Origin: Monoglobus pectinilyticus
Lineage (GTDB): Bacteria; Bacillota; Clostridia; Monoglobales; Monoglobaceae
Direction: 5' to 3'
NCBI RefSeq assembly: GCF_002874775.1
Contig: NZ_CP020991.1
Location: 1,555,225-1,619,224, forward strand
DNA: 64,000 nt
Notes under the pieces: generated by a model
Told to the model about the DNA's origin: nothing
Seen by the model: the letters and a program-made list of their open reading frames with translations, nothing else
Database searches by the model: none
Part shown: one piece after another, positions 54,650 through 64,000 of the stretch
Numbering within the stretch: position 1 is the stretch's first letter
Layout: every line of letters starts with the position of its first letter
Position numbers and translations under genes: made by a program

Positions 54650-55003
54650 ATGAACACATTCGAAAGAATATATGAGATAGTAAAACAAATTCCCGGCGGC
54701 AAGGTTGCAACTTACGGACAGATAGCGTCTTTGGCAGGAAATCCCCGTCTTGCAAGAGTTGTGGGTTATGCTCTGCATGTCAATCCTGAACCTGACGAAA
54801 TACCGTGTTTCAGAGTGGTGAACAGAAACGGATGCACGTCTAAGGCATTTGCCTTTGGAGGCGAGGATCATCAGAGAATGATGCTGGAACTTGACGGAGT
54901 AATATTTACAGATGATGGAAGAGTGGATTTAGATAAATGTCTGTGGGATGGAAATGTGAATACAGTTAAAATTGAAAAATCAAGCGATATTACAGAGGAG
55001 TAA
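54650..55003 (+). CDS. MGMT-family protein (ATL/Ogt-like), altered PCHR motif
   Basis: 117 residues from ATG 54650 (AGAGGTGG upstream). Only the C-terminal alkyltransferase domain is present: IPGGKVATYGQIASLAGNPRLARVVGYAL and then IPCFRVVNRNG. The active-site motif PCHRV reads PCFRV, so the alkyl-accepting Cys is kept but the His of the relay is Phe. It may be a short Ogt, a weak transferase or an alkyl-DNA sensor like ATL proteins, which lose the Cys. It overlaps no gene but touches rimM. Confidence 0.82.
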   Translation: MNTFERIYEIVKQIPGGKVATYGQIASLAGNPRLARVVGYALHVNPEPDEIPCFRVVNRNGCTSKAFAFGGEDHQRMMLELDGVIFTDDGRVDLDKCLWDGNVNTVKIEKSSDITEE

Positions 55004-55007
55004 AATG

Positions 55008-55511
55008 ATGAAAGATGATTTGCTGGAGATAGGAAAAATTGTTAATACGCATGGTATTAGGGGAGAGGTAAAAATACAGCCTTGGTGTGATGAACCCGAG
55101 TTATTTGACGAGCTGGAGTATTTATTTATAGAAGGGGAAAAATATAATATTGTGCGTAACCGTTTTCATAAAACATGCCAAATCGTTCAGCTGGAAAATG
55201 TGAACAACATTGATGATGCTGAAAGATTTAAAAATAAAATAGTATATATAAACAGAGATGCTTTGGAACTGCCTGAGGGGAGATACTATATTGCCGATAT
55301 TGAAGGGCTCACTGTAAAGGAACAGAACGGCAGAATTTTGGGCGTTGTCGACGAAATAATTAAGACAGGAAGTAATGATGTGTATTCCTTAAAAGATACA
55401 TTCAACAAAAAGCCGGTGCTTATTCCGGTTATTGAAGGAGTGGTTCTTGAGACAAATATAGACGGAGGATATATAGTAGTCAAGCTGCCTAAAGGTTTGA
55501 TTGATGACTAG
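55008..55511 (+). CDS. rimM: 16S rRNA processing protein RimM
   Basis: 167 residues from ATG 55008 (AGAGGAG seven bases upstream; ATG 55005 also possible). LEIGKIVNTHGIRGEVKI opens the RimM N domain; LPEGRYYIADIEGLTV and LIPVIEGVVLETNID mark the PRC-barrel C domain. It binds S19 during 30S maturation. Confidence 0.95.
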   Translation: MKDDLLEIGKIVNTHGIRGEVKIQPWCDEPELFDELEYLFIEGEKYNIVRNRFHKTCQIVQLENVNNIDDAERFKNKIVYINRDALELPEGRYYIADIEGLTVKEQNGRILGVVDEIIKTGSNDVYSLKDTFNKKPVLIPVIEGVVLETNIDGGYIVVKLPKGLIDD

Positions 55512-55561
55512 GAATTTATTTCTTGTATAAGTTTTGAAAAGGAAGCGGGGATTTTTCAGTT

Positions 55562-56302
55562 ATGAAGTTTGATATATTAACGCTTTTTCCGGAAATGTTT
55601 GAAGCCGTATTGGATAAAAGTATAATAGGCCGGGCTAAGGAAAAAGGTTTGCTTGAATTAAATTATATACAGATAAGGGATTTTGCATTTAATAAACACA
55701 GGAGCGTGGACGATTATCCTTATGGCGGCGGACAGGGCATGGTAATGCAGGCTGAGCCTATTTTTAAGGCGTATGAAAGCGTGACTGAAGATTTAAATTA
55801 TAAACCTTATACTGTTTATATGTCTCCGCAGGGAAGAACTTTCAGACAATCCACAGCAAAACGTATGGCAAAAAAGTATGACCATGTTGTTATACTTTGC
55901 GGACATTATGAAGGGGTGGACCAGAGACTTATTGATGAGATAATAGATGAAGAAATTTCTATTGGGGATTTTGTTCTGACCGGGGGAGAAATTGCGGCGA
56001 TGGCCGTGGTAGACGCCGTTGCGCGTCTGATACCCGGAGTTTTAAAATCTGAGGAGGCTTTTTCGGACGAATCTCACTATAGCGGATTGCTGGAGTATCC
56101 GCAGTATACAAGACCTGAAGTTTGGCATAATGAGAAGGTTCCTGATATATTACTAAGCGGGCATCACAAAAATATTGAGAATTGGAAAAGAAAGATGTCT
56201 ATAGAAAATACTTTTAAAAAGCGCAAGAGCATGCTTAACAAAGCTCGTTTGACAGAAGAAGAACAAGAATTCGTAAAAAAATTAAAATTAGAAAATAAAT
56301 AG
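55562..56302 (+). CDS. trmD: tRNA (guanine37-N1)-methyltransferase
   Basis: 246 residues of the SPOUT knot family. MKFDILTLFPEMFEAVLDKSI, YPYGGGQGMVMQAEP near 58-72, ILCGHYEGVDQR near 114-125, and the C-terminal LLSGHHKNIENWKR near 200. It makes m1G37 in tRNAs reading CNN and prevents +1 frameshifts. The usual next gene, rplS, is absent and a terminator follows. Confidence 0.96.
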   Translation: MKFDILTLFPEMFEAVLDKSIIGRAKEKGLLELNYIQIRDFAFNKHRSVDDYPYGGGQGMVMQAEPIFKAYESVTEDLNYKPYTVYMSPQGRTFRQSTAKRMAKKYDHVVILCGHYEGVDQRLIDEIIDEEISIGDFVLTGGEIAAMAVVDAVARLIPGVLKSEEAFSDESHYSGLLEYPQYTRPEVWHNEKVPDILLSGHHKNIENWKRKMSIENTFKKRKSMLNKARLTEEEQEFVKKLKLENK

Positions 56303-56318
56303 CAATTTTAATAATTTA

Positions 56319-56358
56319 AACGCCTTATTTGAGGAATACTTAAATGAGGTGTTTTTTT
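56319..56358 (+). terminator. Terminator after trmD
   Basis: AACGCCTTATTT (56319-56330) pairs with AAATGAGGTGTT (56342-56353) through two wobbles, then seven T. Confidence 0.88.
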
Positions 56359-56417
56359 CTGTACTGTTAAAACTGAAAGCCATTTTTTGTAATAATGATA
56401 AAATTTTTATAAAACAG

Positions 56418-56446
56418 TTGTTTTTTGTCTTATAATGTGGTAAAAT
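56418..56446 (+). promoter_or_regulatory. Candidate promoter of the zinc-ribbon gene and downstream nadD cluster
   Basis: TTGTTT (56418-56423), a 17-base spacer and TAAAAT (56441-56446). Weak match; an unrelated TATAAT at 56431 lacks a -35. Confidence 0.4.
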
Positions 56447-56521
56447 TATATTTAATTATAATTGTAATAAGTATGTTTGAAAACAGTATATAAATGACCC
56501 AGAAAGGTGGTTGAGTTATCA

Positions 56522-58924
56522 ATGAAGTGTGAAAAGTGTGGCGCTGACATTCCGGCGGGAGCGAAAACCTGTCCCAAGTGCAATGCCGCTGCCCCCCAAA
56601 ACACCGTTCCGCAGAATAAAAATGTTAACACAACTGATAAAAATAAGAGTGCGTCTGCCGGAAAGAAAAATACAAATTCCAATTCCAATCAGAAGTTAAC
56701 TTCGTCAGGCAAGATTAATACTTCAGAACAAGCTCCTTCCGGTACAGAGGATAATGAGTTTGACAGACAGTATTCTCTGATGTTTGAAAGTAATCAGTCA
56801 AATGTTGGAGACGCTGATTATGAAATTGATGAATCTTTGAAAAAGAAAAGGGAAGCAAGATATGACGACAGTTTTGCTAATATGACAGACGACGAGAAAA
56901 TCAAGGCGTTAGAAGCGGCAAGATTGGCAAGAAAAGAAAGACGCGAAAAAAAGCAGGCAAAAAGAAGCGGCGGTATTTTTTCCTCATTCTCCGGTCAGGA
57001 TAAAGAAAATAAGACTGTTAAAGAAACAGTTGAAACCGGTGAGCGTTCTGATTCTTCTGCTCCATTCGGTCAAAGAAGCCATAAAGCTGCCGGTGCCGCA
57101 GAGAGAAAGATTGAAAGAGTACAGAGTTCTTCTGATATTTCAACTGTAAGCGGATCTGCCGATAAGTCTGATGCAGCAGAAAAGCGCCCGAAAAGGAGCG
57201 GCAAGCGTTCAAAAAACTTTAAGGTATCGCCTAAAACCGGTTTGATAGCCGGCGTTATTGTTGCGGTTCTTGTTATAGCGGTTGTTATAGCTTCTGTAAA
57301 TATGGCGTCTAAAGTTACTGCGGGTATTCCGGCAACGCCAACGGTGTATGCTAAGGATAACTCTCTTTATTCCTATTATGGCGGCAAATCAGTAGAGGTC
57401 AGTCAGAATTTCATCGCCAGCGAATATACGGAACAGACTGAACCGACAACAACTCCAAATAGAAACAGATACGATGACGAGGAAGAAACTCCCACGCCGG
57501 CACCACAGTTTGAACCCATAAAAGAAAAAGAGCTTATAAATTATACTGCTGACGGAACTTTGTCTTATTTCCTGGATAATGCTGATTTAAACAATAATAC
57601 AGGTTCATTGCAGTATACTCAGAACGGCAAAAAAAATTCTACAGTTAAGATTGCGGATAACGTATATTATGATATTGAGATTGCTGAAGACGGAAGCGGA
57701 GTTTTATATTTGACGGATACTGATGAATTTGGTGCCGGAGGAACTCTTAATTTTTGGTCTAATATCTCTAAAAAGGCTGTAAAGCTTTCTGATAATGTGA
57801 ATATTGGAAATTTCCGATTCGGACAGAACGGAAACAGTGCCTTATATATAACAGAATATAACGGCGAGTATTTTGTAGGCGATTTATACCTTGCAGAAAT
57901 AACAAAAGGCGAGGTTGCTGAGGCTAAAAAAATAGAGTCTGATGTATACAAGATATTTGGAACAAATCCAACAGGAAAGTCAGTGGTATATGCTAAAAAC
58001 TATAACACTGAAAACGAGTGCTTTGAAATATATCTTAAAAATGATAACTTAGGTGAACCTGTTATGGTCACAGACGGTTCCAGAATAGAACCTGTTTTCC
58101 TGAAAAATTCAGAGGGCATGTATATAGGCGGAACGTATGAGGAGTATTATCAGAGCCTGTATTATGCAAGTCTTGAAAATGGCGAGAAAGAAAAAATTGC
58201 CGGCGGACTTACAGAGATAATAAAGATGAGCAAGGATGAACAGGCTGTAGTTTTCAGAAAGGCAAACGCTGAGGGAACGGCTTTTGATTATTTTTATGCA
58301 AACCAAGCCGGGACAGAAGGTCAGCTGATAGCTGAAAATGTGACTGTGCTTGATGATGAGGACCATAAAAAGGTATCACAGTTTGAAATAAATGACGACT
58401 TTACTAAGGCCGGGTTTATTCAGGGATATGATCTTGCTAATGAGAGCGGAGCATTGTTTGTTGTTTCAATAACTAACGGAGTGGTTGGTTCAGATAAAAA
58501 AATCAGCGACACTGCTTATTCATGCAATATAACACCTGACGGACAGACAATCAGATATGCTGATAATTATGATATAAAATGGAATTTGGTAACACTGAAC
58601 GCATATACAGGCGAACAATCGAAGGTTTTGGCGCAGGAGGTTGGCGCAGGAGCATTTTCTTTTGATAAAACAGGTTCATATATTGTATATGCTAAAAATT
58701 ATAGTTTAGAAACCAGAACAGGAGACGTTTATTGTGTTGACAATAAAGGAAAAACTGTTGATGTTGTTAAAGGCGTAAGTTCATATGGCCTCAAAAATAA
58801 TGGTGAGATAGTGTATTATAATAAACAAGACAACGGTTCAAACTTTGAGTTGTTCTTTACCAGAGAAGACGGTAAAAAGTCAAAGTCTATTGACAAGGAT
58901 GTTACCAAGGTGGTATTATATTAA
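56522..58924 (+). CDS. Zinc-ribbon, single-pass membrane protein with a beta-propeller-like outer part
   Basis: 800 residues from ATG 56522 (GAAAGGTGG upstream). A zinc ribbon (CEKCGADIPAGAKTCPKC, residues 2-19) is followed by about 215 residues of Lys/Ser/Asn-rich disorder, one membrane helix at about 240-262, a short acidic Pro/Thr linker, and about 480 outer residues made of repeats such as DGSGVLYLTD, NGNSALYITEYNGEYFVGDLYLA and DGQTIRYADNYDIKW that resemble TolB/WD40 blades. The function is not known. It ends six bases before nadD. Confidence 0.75.
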   Translation: MKCEKCGADIPAGAKTCPKCNAAAPQNTVPQNKNVNTTDKNKSASAGKKNTNSNSNQKLTSSGKINTSEQAPSGTEDNEFDRQYSLMFESNQSNVGDADYEIDESLKKKREARYDDSFANMTDDEKIKALEAARLARKERREKKQAKRSGGIFSSFSGQDKENKTVKETVETGERSDSSAPFGQRSHKAAGAAERKIERVQSSSDISTVSGSADKSDAAEKRPKRSGKRSKNFKVSPKTGLIAGVIVAVLVIAVVIASVNMASKVTAGIPATPTVYAKDNSLYSYYGGKSVEVSQNFIASEYTEQTEPTTTPNRNRYDDEEETPTPAPQFEPIKEKELINYTADGTLSYFLDNADLNNNTGSLQYTQNGKKNSTVKIADNVYYDIEIAEDGSGVLYLTDTDEFGAGGTLNFWSNISKKAVKLSDNVNIGNFRFGQNGNSALYITEYNGEYFVGDLYLAEITKGEVAEAKKIESDVYKIFGTNPTGKSVVYAKNYNTENECFEIYLKNDNLGEPVMVTDGSRIEPVFLKNSEGMYIGGTYEEYYQSLYYASLENGEKEKIAGGLTEIIKMSKDEQAVVFRKANAEGTAFDYFYANQAGTEGQLIAENVTVLDDEDHKKVSQFEINDDFTKAGFIQGYDLANESGALFVVSITNGVVGSDKKISDTAYSCNITPDGQTIRYADNYDIKWNLVTLNAYTGEQSKVLAQEVGAGAFSFDKTGSYIVYAKNYSLETRTGDVYCVDNKGKTVDVVKGVSSYGLKNNGEIVYYNKQDNGSNFELFFTREDGKKSKSIDKDVTKVVLY

Positions 58925-58930
58925 ATTATT

Positions 58931-59551
58931 ATGAAAAAAATCGGAATAATGGGCGGAACATTCAATCCGCCCCATTTGGGTCATTTTGTTATTGCAGAAC
59001 AGGCGGCCGAACAGCTGGATTTATGCAGAGTATTGTTTATACCTACCGGCAGAATAGTTTATAAAAATACTGATAAATCGGCCGGAGGCTGGGACAGATA
59101 TAATATGCTGGATAAGGTTGTTTCAAAAAATCCGATGTTTGATTTGTCTGATATAGAGATAACGCAGGACGAGACGACATATACGGCTAATACTCTCGCA
59201 AAACTTCGAAAAATTTATCCGAATAATGAGTATGAGATATATTTTATTATAGGTGCTGATTCTCTTGATTATATCGAAAAGTGGTATAAGCCTGAGAAGA
59301 TTTTTGAACAGTGTACGGTAGCTGTTGCCGGCCGGACAGGATTTACTGACGAAAACATGAATGAAAAGATTAATATTTTGAGAAACATGTATTCAGCTGA
59401 TATTATAAGAATAGATGTGCCGTTTATAGACGTATCTTCAAGTATGCTCCGGGAAAGAGTGAAAGAAGGGAAATCTATCAGATATTTTACGGATGACAGT
59501 ATTATAGAATATATTTTAAATAAAGGGCTTTATCAAGCGTGTAAGAATTAA
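58931..59551 (+). CDS. nadD: Nicotinate-nucleotide adenylyltransferase
   Basis: 206 residues. GGTFNPPHLGH (9-19) with the HxGH active site, and the C-terminal SSSMLRERV segment that corresponds to the ISSTxIR motif. It makes deamido-NAD from NaMN and ATP. There is no ribosome site within normal distance of the ATG; the preceding gene ends six bases earlier, so its translation may depend on coupling. Confidence 0.95.
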   Translation: MKKIGIMGGTFNPPHLGHFVIAEQAAEQLDLCRVLFIPTGRIVYKNTDKSAGGWDRYNMLDKVVSKNPMFDLSDIEITQDETTYTANTLAKLRKIYPNNEYEIYFIIGADSLDYIEKWYKPEKIFEQCTVAVAGRTGFTDENMNEKINILRNMYSADIIRIDVPFIDVSSSMLRERVKEGKSIRYFTDDSIIEYILNKGLYQACKN

Positions 59552-59571
59552 TTCTACGGAGGTGTGCCGGT

Positions 59572-60150
59572 TTGTTAGAAATCGACGGGATAAAAAGTGA
59601 ATTAAAAAAAATCCTCAGTGAGAGACGTTATGTCCATTCTTTGGGTGTGGCGGAAGAAGCTGAAAAATTGGCTCGGAGATATGGCGCAGACCAATCAAAG
59701 GCGTATTTGGCAGGACTGGTTCATGATTGTGCCAAAGAGTTTCCGCCGGAAGAGATGGAGGGAATTCTTAAAACTGAATACGGTGTGCCGGTTGATTCTA
59801 TGTCGCGTCTTATGCCCAAAATTCTGCATGGACCATTGGGAGCATGCGAGGCGCAGAGGAAGTTTGAAATTTATGATCCGGAAATTTTAGACGCTATTAA
59901 GTATCATACAACTGGCAAGGGAAATATGAGCACCCTTGCCAAGATAATTTATATAGCTGATTACATAGAGCCAAACAGAGACTTTGAAGGTGTCGAAAAA
60001 CTGCGGCGCTTAGCTTATGAAAATATAGACGAGGCCATAATAGCCGGTATAGATGAAACTATTTTAGATTTAATCAAAAGAGGTCTTATAATTCATCCTG
60101 ACACTGTTCATGCAAGAAACGATTTAATAATCAAGCGCAGCCAGAGATAA
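59572..60150 (+). CDS. yqeK: HD-domain Ap4A hydrolase YqeK
   Basis: 192 residues from TTG 59572, after GGAGGTG. HD-fold metal residues lie in YVHSLGVAEEAEKLA near 20-34 and LAGLVHDCAKEF near 47-58, and YHTTGK near 103. Family members cleave Ap4A symmetrically to ADP. It follows nadD in the order nadD-yqeK-lcp-rsfS-leuS seen in many Firmicutes. Confidence 0.94.
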   Translation: MLEIDGIKSELKKILSERRYVHSLGVAEEAEKLARRYGADQSKAYLAGLVHDCAKEFPPEEMEGILKTEYGVPVDSMSRLMPKILHGPLGACEAQRKFEIYDPEILDAIKYHTTGKGNMSTLAKIIYIADYIEPNRDFEGVEKLRRLAYENIDEAIIAGIDETILDLIKRGLIIHPDTVHARNDLIIKRSQR

Positions 60151-60184
60151 GAGTGCGTGTATAGACAAAGGAGAAGTCGGTATT

Positions 60185-61039
60185 ATGAGAAGAAAATCAC
60201 CGTTTCGCCGCATGATGGCTGTTGTGTTGGTGATTGTATTTGCGTTTGTGGGTTTTAATTTCGGTAAAATGTTCTTTGGCGATAACGCTGAGTCAAGACT
60301 TACAGAGGTTACAAACATTATTGTGGCGGGCGTCGATGTGGACGGTTACAGAACGGACCTCATTTTATTTGTTCAAGTGAATAATATTGATAAAAAAGTG
60401 AGTGTTCTGCAAATACCGCGTGATACTAAAGTTAATAATAAGAGAAATGATAAAAAGATAAATTCCGCTTACTTTTCGGGGATAGAGACTTTGAAAAAAG
60501 AAGTTGAAAGCGTTACCGGACTGCATGCGGACTTCTTTGCAACCATTACTTTTGACGCCTTTAAAGAGATTGTTGACGCTTTGGGCGGCGTTACTGTAGA
60601 AGTTCCTATAGACATGAATTATCATGACCCGATTCAGGGGCTTAGCATCGAGCTTAAAGCAGGAAAACAAAAGCTAGACGGCGAGCATGCTATGATGTTT
60701 ATGAGATTCAGAAAGAATGACGACGGAACAGGATATCCTATGGGAGATCTTGATAGAAATAAAGCGCAGAAAGAGTTTTATTCTGCGGTCATGAAAAAAG
60801 CTTTGAGCCCGATTGGAATATTAAAAGCACCGTTTTTATACAGTGCTGTTATGAAAAACACCACTACAGACTTAAACAATGCCGAGGTTAGGGAACTTAT
60901 GTTTGATATGTTTACTATTGGAAAGAATAATGTTAATATATATCAGCTTCCCGGAGATTCTAAATATATCAGTAACATCTCATATTTTGTTGTGAGCGAA
61001 AGAGAAGCTAAAGCAATGATAAGTGAAAATTTTAGATAA
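60185..61039 (+). CDS. LytR-CpsA-Psr family wall-polymer ligase
   Basis: 284 residues. One N-terminal membrane helix (about 9-27), then the LCP domain with VNNIDKKVSVLQIPRDTKV near 63-81, DALGGVTVEVPIDM near 119, DGEHAMMFMRFRKNDDGTGYPMGDLDRNKAQKEF near 160-198. LCP enzymes move teichoic-acid-like or capsule polymers from lipid carrier to peptidoglycan. AAAGGAG upstream. Confidence 0.93.
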   Translation: MRRKSPFRRMMAVVLVIVFAFVGFNFGKMFFGDNAESRLTEVTNIIVAGVDVDGYRTDLILFVQVNNIDKKVSVLQIPRDTKVNNKRNDKKINSAYFSGIETLKKEVESVTGLHADFFATITFDAFKEIVDALGGVTVEVPIDMNYHDPIQGLSIELKAGKQKLDGEHAMMFMRFRKNDDGTGYPMGDLDRNKAQKEFYSAVMKKALSPIGILKAPFLYSAVMKNTTTDLNNAEVRELMFDMFTIGKNNVNIYQLPGDSKYISNISYFVVSEREAKAMISENFR

Positions 61040-61074
61040 TAAATTTAAGTTTGTATTAAGAAAGGATAAAAAAT

Positions 61075-61431
61075 ATGGCAAGTACTAATGAGACAGTGAA
61101 TAAAATTGTAAAAATACTTGACGGTAAAAAAGGAAGAGATATTGAAGTATTAAATATATCTGAACTTACAACAATGACAGATTATTTTATAATTGTTACC
61201 GGAGGTTCTGATACCCAGGTAAAGGCTTTGTGCGACAATGTTGAAGAGGAGCTTGAAAAGGAAGGTCTTACACCTGTTAATAAAGAAGGATATAAGACGG
61301 CGCAGTGGATTCTTTTGGCGTATGATGAAGTTGTAGTTCATATTTTTCTTGGGGAGACAAGAGAATTTTACGGATTGGAACGTGTTTGGAAAGATGGAAT
61401 AAGGGTCGACGTTTCAGATCTGCTGGTGTAA
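61075..61431 (+). CDS. rsfS: Ribosomal silencing factor RsfS
   Basis: 118 residues with the DUF143 signature LTTMTDYFIIVTGGSDTQVKAL and WILLAYDEVVVHIFLGETREFYGLERVW. It binds uL14 and blocks 30S-50S joining in starved cells. SD AAAGGA. Confidence 0.95.
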   Translation: MASTNETVNKIVKILDGKKGRDIEVLNISELTTMTDYFIIVTGGSDTQVKALCDNVEEELEKEGLTPVNKEGYKTAQWILLAYDEVVVHIFLGETREFYGLERVWKDGIRVDVSDLLV

Positions 61432-61483
61432 AAACAGAAATATTTAAACGTTAATAACAGTAATCAGGAAGGAATGAATAGGA

Positions 61484-63961
61484 TTGAGGTACGATTTTAA
61501 GAATATTGAAGAAAAATGGCAGAAAAAGTGGGAAGACAACGGAGCATTTAAAATAAATGAGGATGATAACGGAAAGCCAAAATATTATGCGCTTGAGATG
61601 TTTCCTTATCCGTCAGGCAACCTTCATATGGGCCATGTCAGAAATTATTCAATAGGAGATGTTGTGGCAAGGTATAAGAAGATGCAGGGGTATAATGTTC
61701 TGCATCCGATGGGCTGGGATTCTTTTGGTCTGCCTGCTGAAAATGCCGCAATTAAAAACGGACTTGATCCCGCTGAGTGGACTTGGTCGAATATCGATAA
61801 TATGCGCGGACAGCTGAAACGGCTGGGATTCAGTTATGATTGGGACCGCGAGGTTGCTACGGCTAAGCCTGATTATTACAAATTTACTCAATGGATGTTT
61901 GAACAGTTATATAAGCATAATTTGGCTTACAAAAAGAAATCATATGTAAACTGGTGTCCTTCATGCAAAACAGTGCTGGCTAATGAGCAGGTTGTTAACG
62001 GCAAGTGTGAACGCTGTAAAAGTGAAGTTGGGAAAAAGGATTTGGAACAGTGGTTCTTTAAAATAACAGATTATGCTCAGAGGCTTTTGGATGATATTGA
62101 TAAGCTCGGCGGATGGCCTGATAAGGTTAAATCCATGCAGACTAACTGGATCGGCAGAAGCGAAGGAGCGGAGATAAGATTTAAGATAGACGGAATGGAT
62201 AAGGAACTCACTGTATACACCACGAGACCCGATACAATTTTTGGCGTTAGTTATATGGTTATTGCTCCTGAACATCCGGTTGTTGGTGAACTGATAAAAG
62301 GAAGCGAAACCGAAGCGGAATGCAGGGAGTTTATAAAAAAGGTTCAGAATCAAAGTGAAATTGTCCGCTCGGCGACAGATACAGAAAAAGAAGGCGTGTT
62401 CACCGGAACATATTTGATTCATCCATTCACAGGTGAAAAAATACCTCTGTATTTGGCTAACTATGTGTTTTTGGATTATGGAACTGGTATAGTAATGGGA
62501 GTTCCGGCGCATGACCAGCGTGATTTTGATTTTGCTAAGAAATATAACTTACCTATAAAAATTGTTATTCAGCCAAAAGGCCAAAATATGAAGTCTGAAG
62601 ATATGACCGAAGCGTTTGCGGCTGAGGGTATAATGGAAAATTCAGGTCAGTTTAATGGCATGGACAGCAAAGAGGCGCTTGATTCTATAATTAAATATAT
62701 AGATGAAAAGGGTATAGGAGAGAAAAAAGTAAACTTTAGGCTCAGAGATTGGCTAATCTCAAGACAGAGATATTGGGGAGCTCCAATTCCTGTGGTTTAT
62801 TGTGAAAAGTGCGGCGAAGTGTTAGTGCCCGAAGAACAGCTGCCGGTGATTTTGCCTGAGAACGTGGAGTTTACCGGTCAGGGAAAGTCACCGCTAAGCG
62901 AGTGTGATGAGTTTGTAAATACAACCTGTCCTAAATGCGGAGGCCCTGCAAAACGTGAGACGGATACAATGGATACGTTTGTATGCTCTTCCTGGTATTA
63001 TTTGAGATATTGTGACCCTCATAATGATAAGATGCCTTTTGATAAAGAAAAGACTGATTATTGGATGAATGTTGACCAATATATAGGAGGAGTTGAACAT
63101 GCGATTCTTCACTTGCTGTATTCAAGATTTTTTACAAAGGCGCTTCATGATTTTGGATATTTGAGCTGTGAAGAACCGTTTGAAAATTTACTGACGCAGG
63201 GAATGGTATTAAAGGACGGAACTAAGATGTCAAAATCACTTGGCAATGTAGTAAGTCCTGAAGAAATAATAGAGAAGTACGGAGCTGATACAGCGAGACT
63301 GTTTATATTATTCGCTGCTCCTCCCGAGAGGGATTTAGACTGGAATGACACTGCTGTTGAAGGGGCTTATAGATTCCTTAACAGAGTTTGGAGAGCTGTT
63401 GAAGATTTAAAATGTTATGTTATCAGTGATACCTCTGATATGTCTGATTTGAATGATGACGATAAAAAGTTAAGGCTTGCGGTTCACACTACAATTAAGA
63501 AAGTTACTGCTGATTGTGAGAGATTCAGTTTTAATACAGCAATAAGTTCTGTTATGGAAATGGTAAACGCGCTTTATGTCTATAAGGAAAAGGTGAACAA
63601 GGAAAACTATAACAAGTCGGTTATAACTGAAGCTTTGGAATCGTTAGTTATATTGCTTTGTCCTTTTGTTCCTCATATTTCATCGGAGCTTTGGGAGCTT
63701 ATGGGAAAAGAAACAGATATAACAAGCGAAAACTGGCTGAAATATGATGATAACGCTTTAGTTGTAGATGAGATTGAGATTGTTCTTCAAATTAACGGAA
63801 AGATAAGAGATAAACTGAAAATCAATCCTGATATGAGCCCTGATGAAATGAAAGAGCTAGCTTTGGAAAGCGAAAAAATACAGGAGCTTATAGACGGAAA
63901 AGAAATAGTAAAGTGTATCGCTGTTCCTAAAAAGCTGATAAATATTGTTGTTAAAGGATAA
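61484..63961 (+). CDS. leuS: Leucyl-tRNA synthetase
   Basis: 825 residues from a TTG start with AAGGA upstream. [18 protein letters not shown] near 39-56 contains HMGH, a zinc motif CPSC/CERC near 160-180, the CP1 editing domain about 225-420 with [10 protein letters not shown], a second zinc finger near 440-485 and KMSKSLGN near 581-588. A complete enzyme with anticodon domain and C-terminal part. No T-box leader is present in the 52-base gap. Confidence 0.97.
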   Translation: MRYDFKNIEEKWQKKWEDNGAFKINEDDNGKPKYYALEMFPYPSGNLHMGHVRNYSIGDVVARYKKMQGYNVLHPMGWDSFGLPAENAAIKNGLDPAEWTWSNIDNMRGQLKRLGFSYDWDREVATAKPDYYKFTQWMFEQLYKHNLAYKKKSYVNWCPSCKTVLANEQVVNGKCERCKSEVGKKDLEQWFFKITDYAQRLLDDIDKLGGWPDKVKSMQTNWIGRSEGAEIRFKIDGMDKELTVYTTRPDTIFGVSYMVIAPEHPVVGELIKGSETEAECREFIKKVQNQSEIVRSATDTEKEGVFTGTYLIHPFTGEKIPLYLANYVFLDYGTGIVMGVPAHDQRDFDFAKKYNLPIKIVIQPKGQNMKSEDMTEAFAAEGIMENSGQFNGMDSKEALDSIIKYIDEKGIGEKKVNFRLRDWLISRQRYWGAPIPVVYCEKCGEVLVPEEQLPVILPENVEFTGQGKSPLSECDEFVNTTCPKCGGPAKRETDTMDTFVCSSWYYLRYCDPHNDKMPFDKEKTDYWMNVDQYIGGVEHAILHLLYSRFFTKALHDFGYLSCEEPFENLLTQGMVLKDGTKMSKSLGNVVSPEEIIEKYGADTARLFILFAAPPERDLDWNDTAVEGAYRFLNRVWRAVEDLKCYVISDTSDMSDLNDDDKKLRLAVHTTIKKVTADCERFSFNTAISSVMEMVNALYVYKEKVNKENYNKSVITEALESLVILLCPFVPHISSELWELMGKETDITSENWLKYDDNALVVDEIEIVLQINGKIRDKLKINPDMSPDEMKELALESEKIQELIDGKEIVKCIAVPKKLINIVVKG

Positions 63962-64000
63962 AAACTGGAGTTTTGCAAAAGCGGCGGGAAGAGCAGACTA
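63962..64000 (+). other. Sequence after leuS, cut by the window edge
   Basis: 39 bases with no feature visible. Confidence 0.5.

Noticed and set aside
61432-61483. T-box leader before leuS (also considered before gltX and the MetRS-like gene)
   Set aside because: The gaps are too short and contain no T-box sequence AGGGTGGNACCGCG.

Overview
The window reads as a low-GC, Gram-positive Clostridia chromosome segment. Supporting signs are many Shine-Dalgarno sites of the AGGAGG type, TTG and GTG starts, perfect sigma-A style promoters with 17-base spacers, SpmA/SpmB (usually found in endospore formers), a SpoVD-like PBP with PASTA domains, a MurE DNPR motif that points to meso-diaminopimelate peptidoglycan, and secreted proteins with Pro/Thr/Ser linkers and copper-amine-oxidase-type stalk domains. 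A large secreted pectate lyase suggests a plant-polysaccharide degrader, perhaps a gut Clostridium relative of the Monoglobus type. That host guess is inference only.

Layout. 1-1581 (minus): rsmI (cut by the window edge) and trmN6. 2134-4968 (plus): a 3D/G5 wall protein, then an Lrp regulator and its aminotransferase. 5110-10054 (minus): a MetRS-like protein with a degenerate KMSKS loop, gltX, spmB and spmA. 10387-25402 (plus): the dcw division and wall cluster mraZ-rsmH-ftsL-PBP-[141-bp repeat array]-murE-murF-mraY-ftsW-murG-murA-ftsQ. 25403-25981: a structured convergent terminator region. 25982-32784 (minus): an MFS efflux pump behind a leader-peptide attenuator, a GT28 glycosyltransferase, addA and a dCMP deaminase. 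32856-36925 (plus): tsaE, tsaB, a D,D-carboxypeptidase and two small membrane proteins. 36977-42312 (plus): pyrH-frr-uppS-cdsA-dxr-rseP. 42754-45276: pectate lyase. 45662-48542: L21 leader, rplU, rpmA, obg, a VanZ-like gene. 48587-51876: an HtrA protease and a second stalk-domain protein. 52090-56302: ylxM-ffh-rpsP-khpA-(MGMT-like)-rimM-trmD. 56522-63961: a zinc-ribbon/membrane protein, then nadD-yqeK-lcp-rsfS-leuS.

Most genes are core cell-envelope, translation and protein-export functions in recognisable Firmicutes order. murE through murG builds lipid II; uppS and dxr supply its lipid carrier; FtsL, the PBP, FtsW and DivIB use it at the septum; LCP and D,D-carboxypeptidase proteins modify the wall. 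The most interesting regulation is at 27278-27420 (minus). A 13-codon leader ORF with a strong SD overlaps two mutually exclusive RNA foldings, one of which hides the SD of the MFS pump gene. This is the architecture of drug-inducible ribosome-stalling control. Other highlights are a phased AAAGTG box array at the mraZ promoter, a four-copy 141-bp hairpin repeat inside the dcw cluster, palindromic operators built into the htrA and tsaE promoters, a three-way-junction leader candidate before the pectate lyase, and an L27 that lacks the Firmicutes N-terminal extension together with loss of the usual prp gene.
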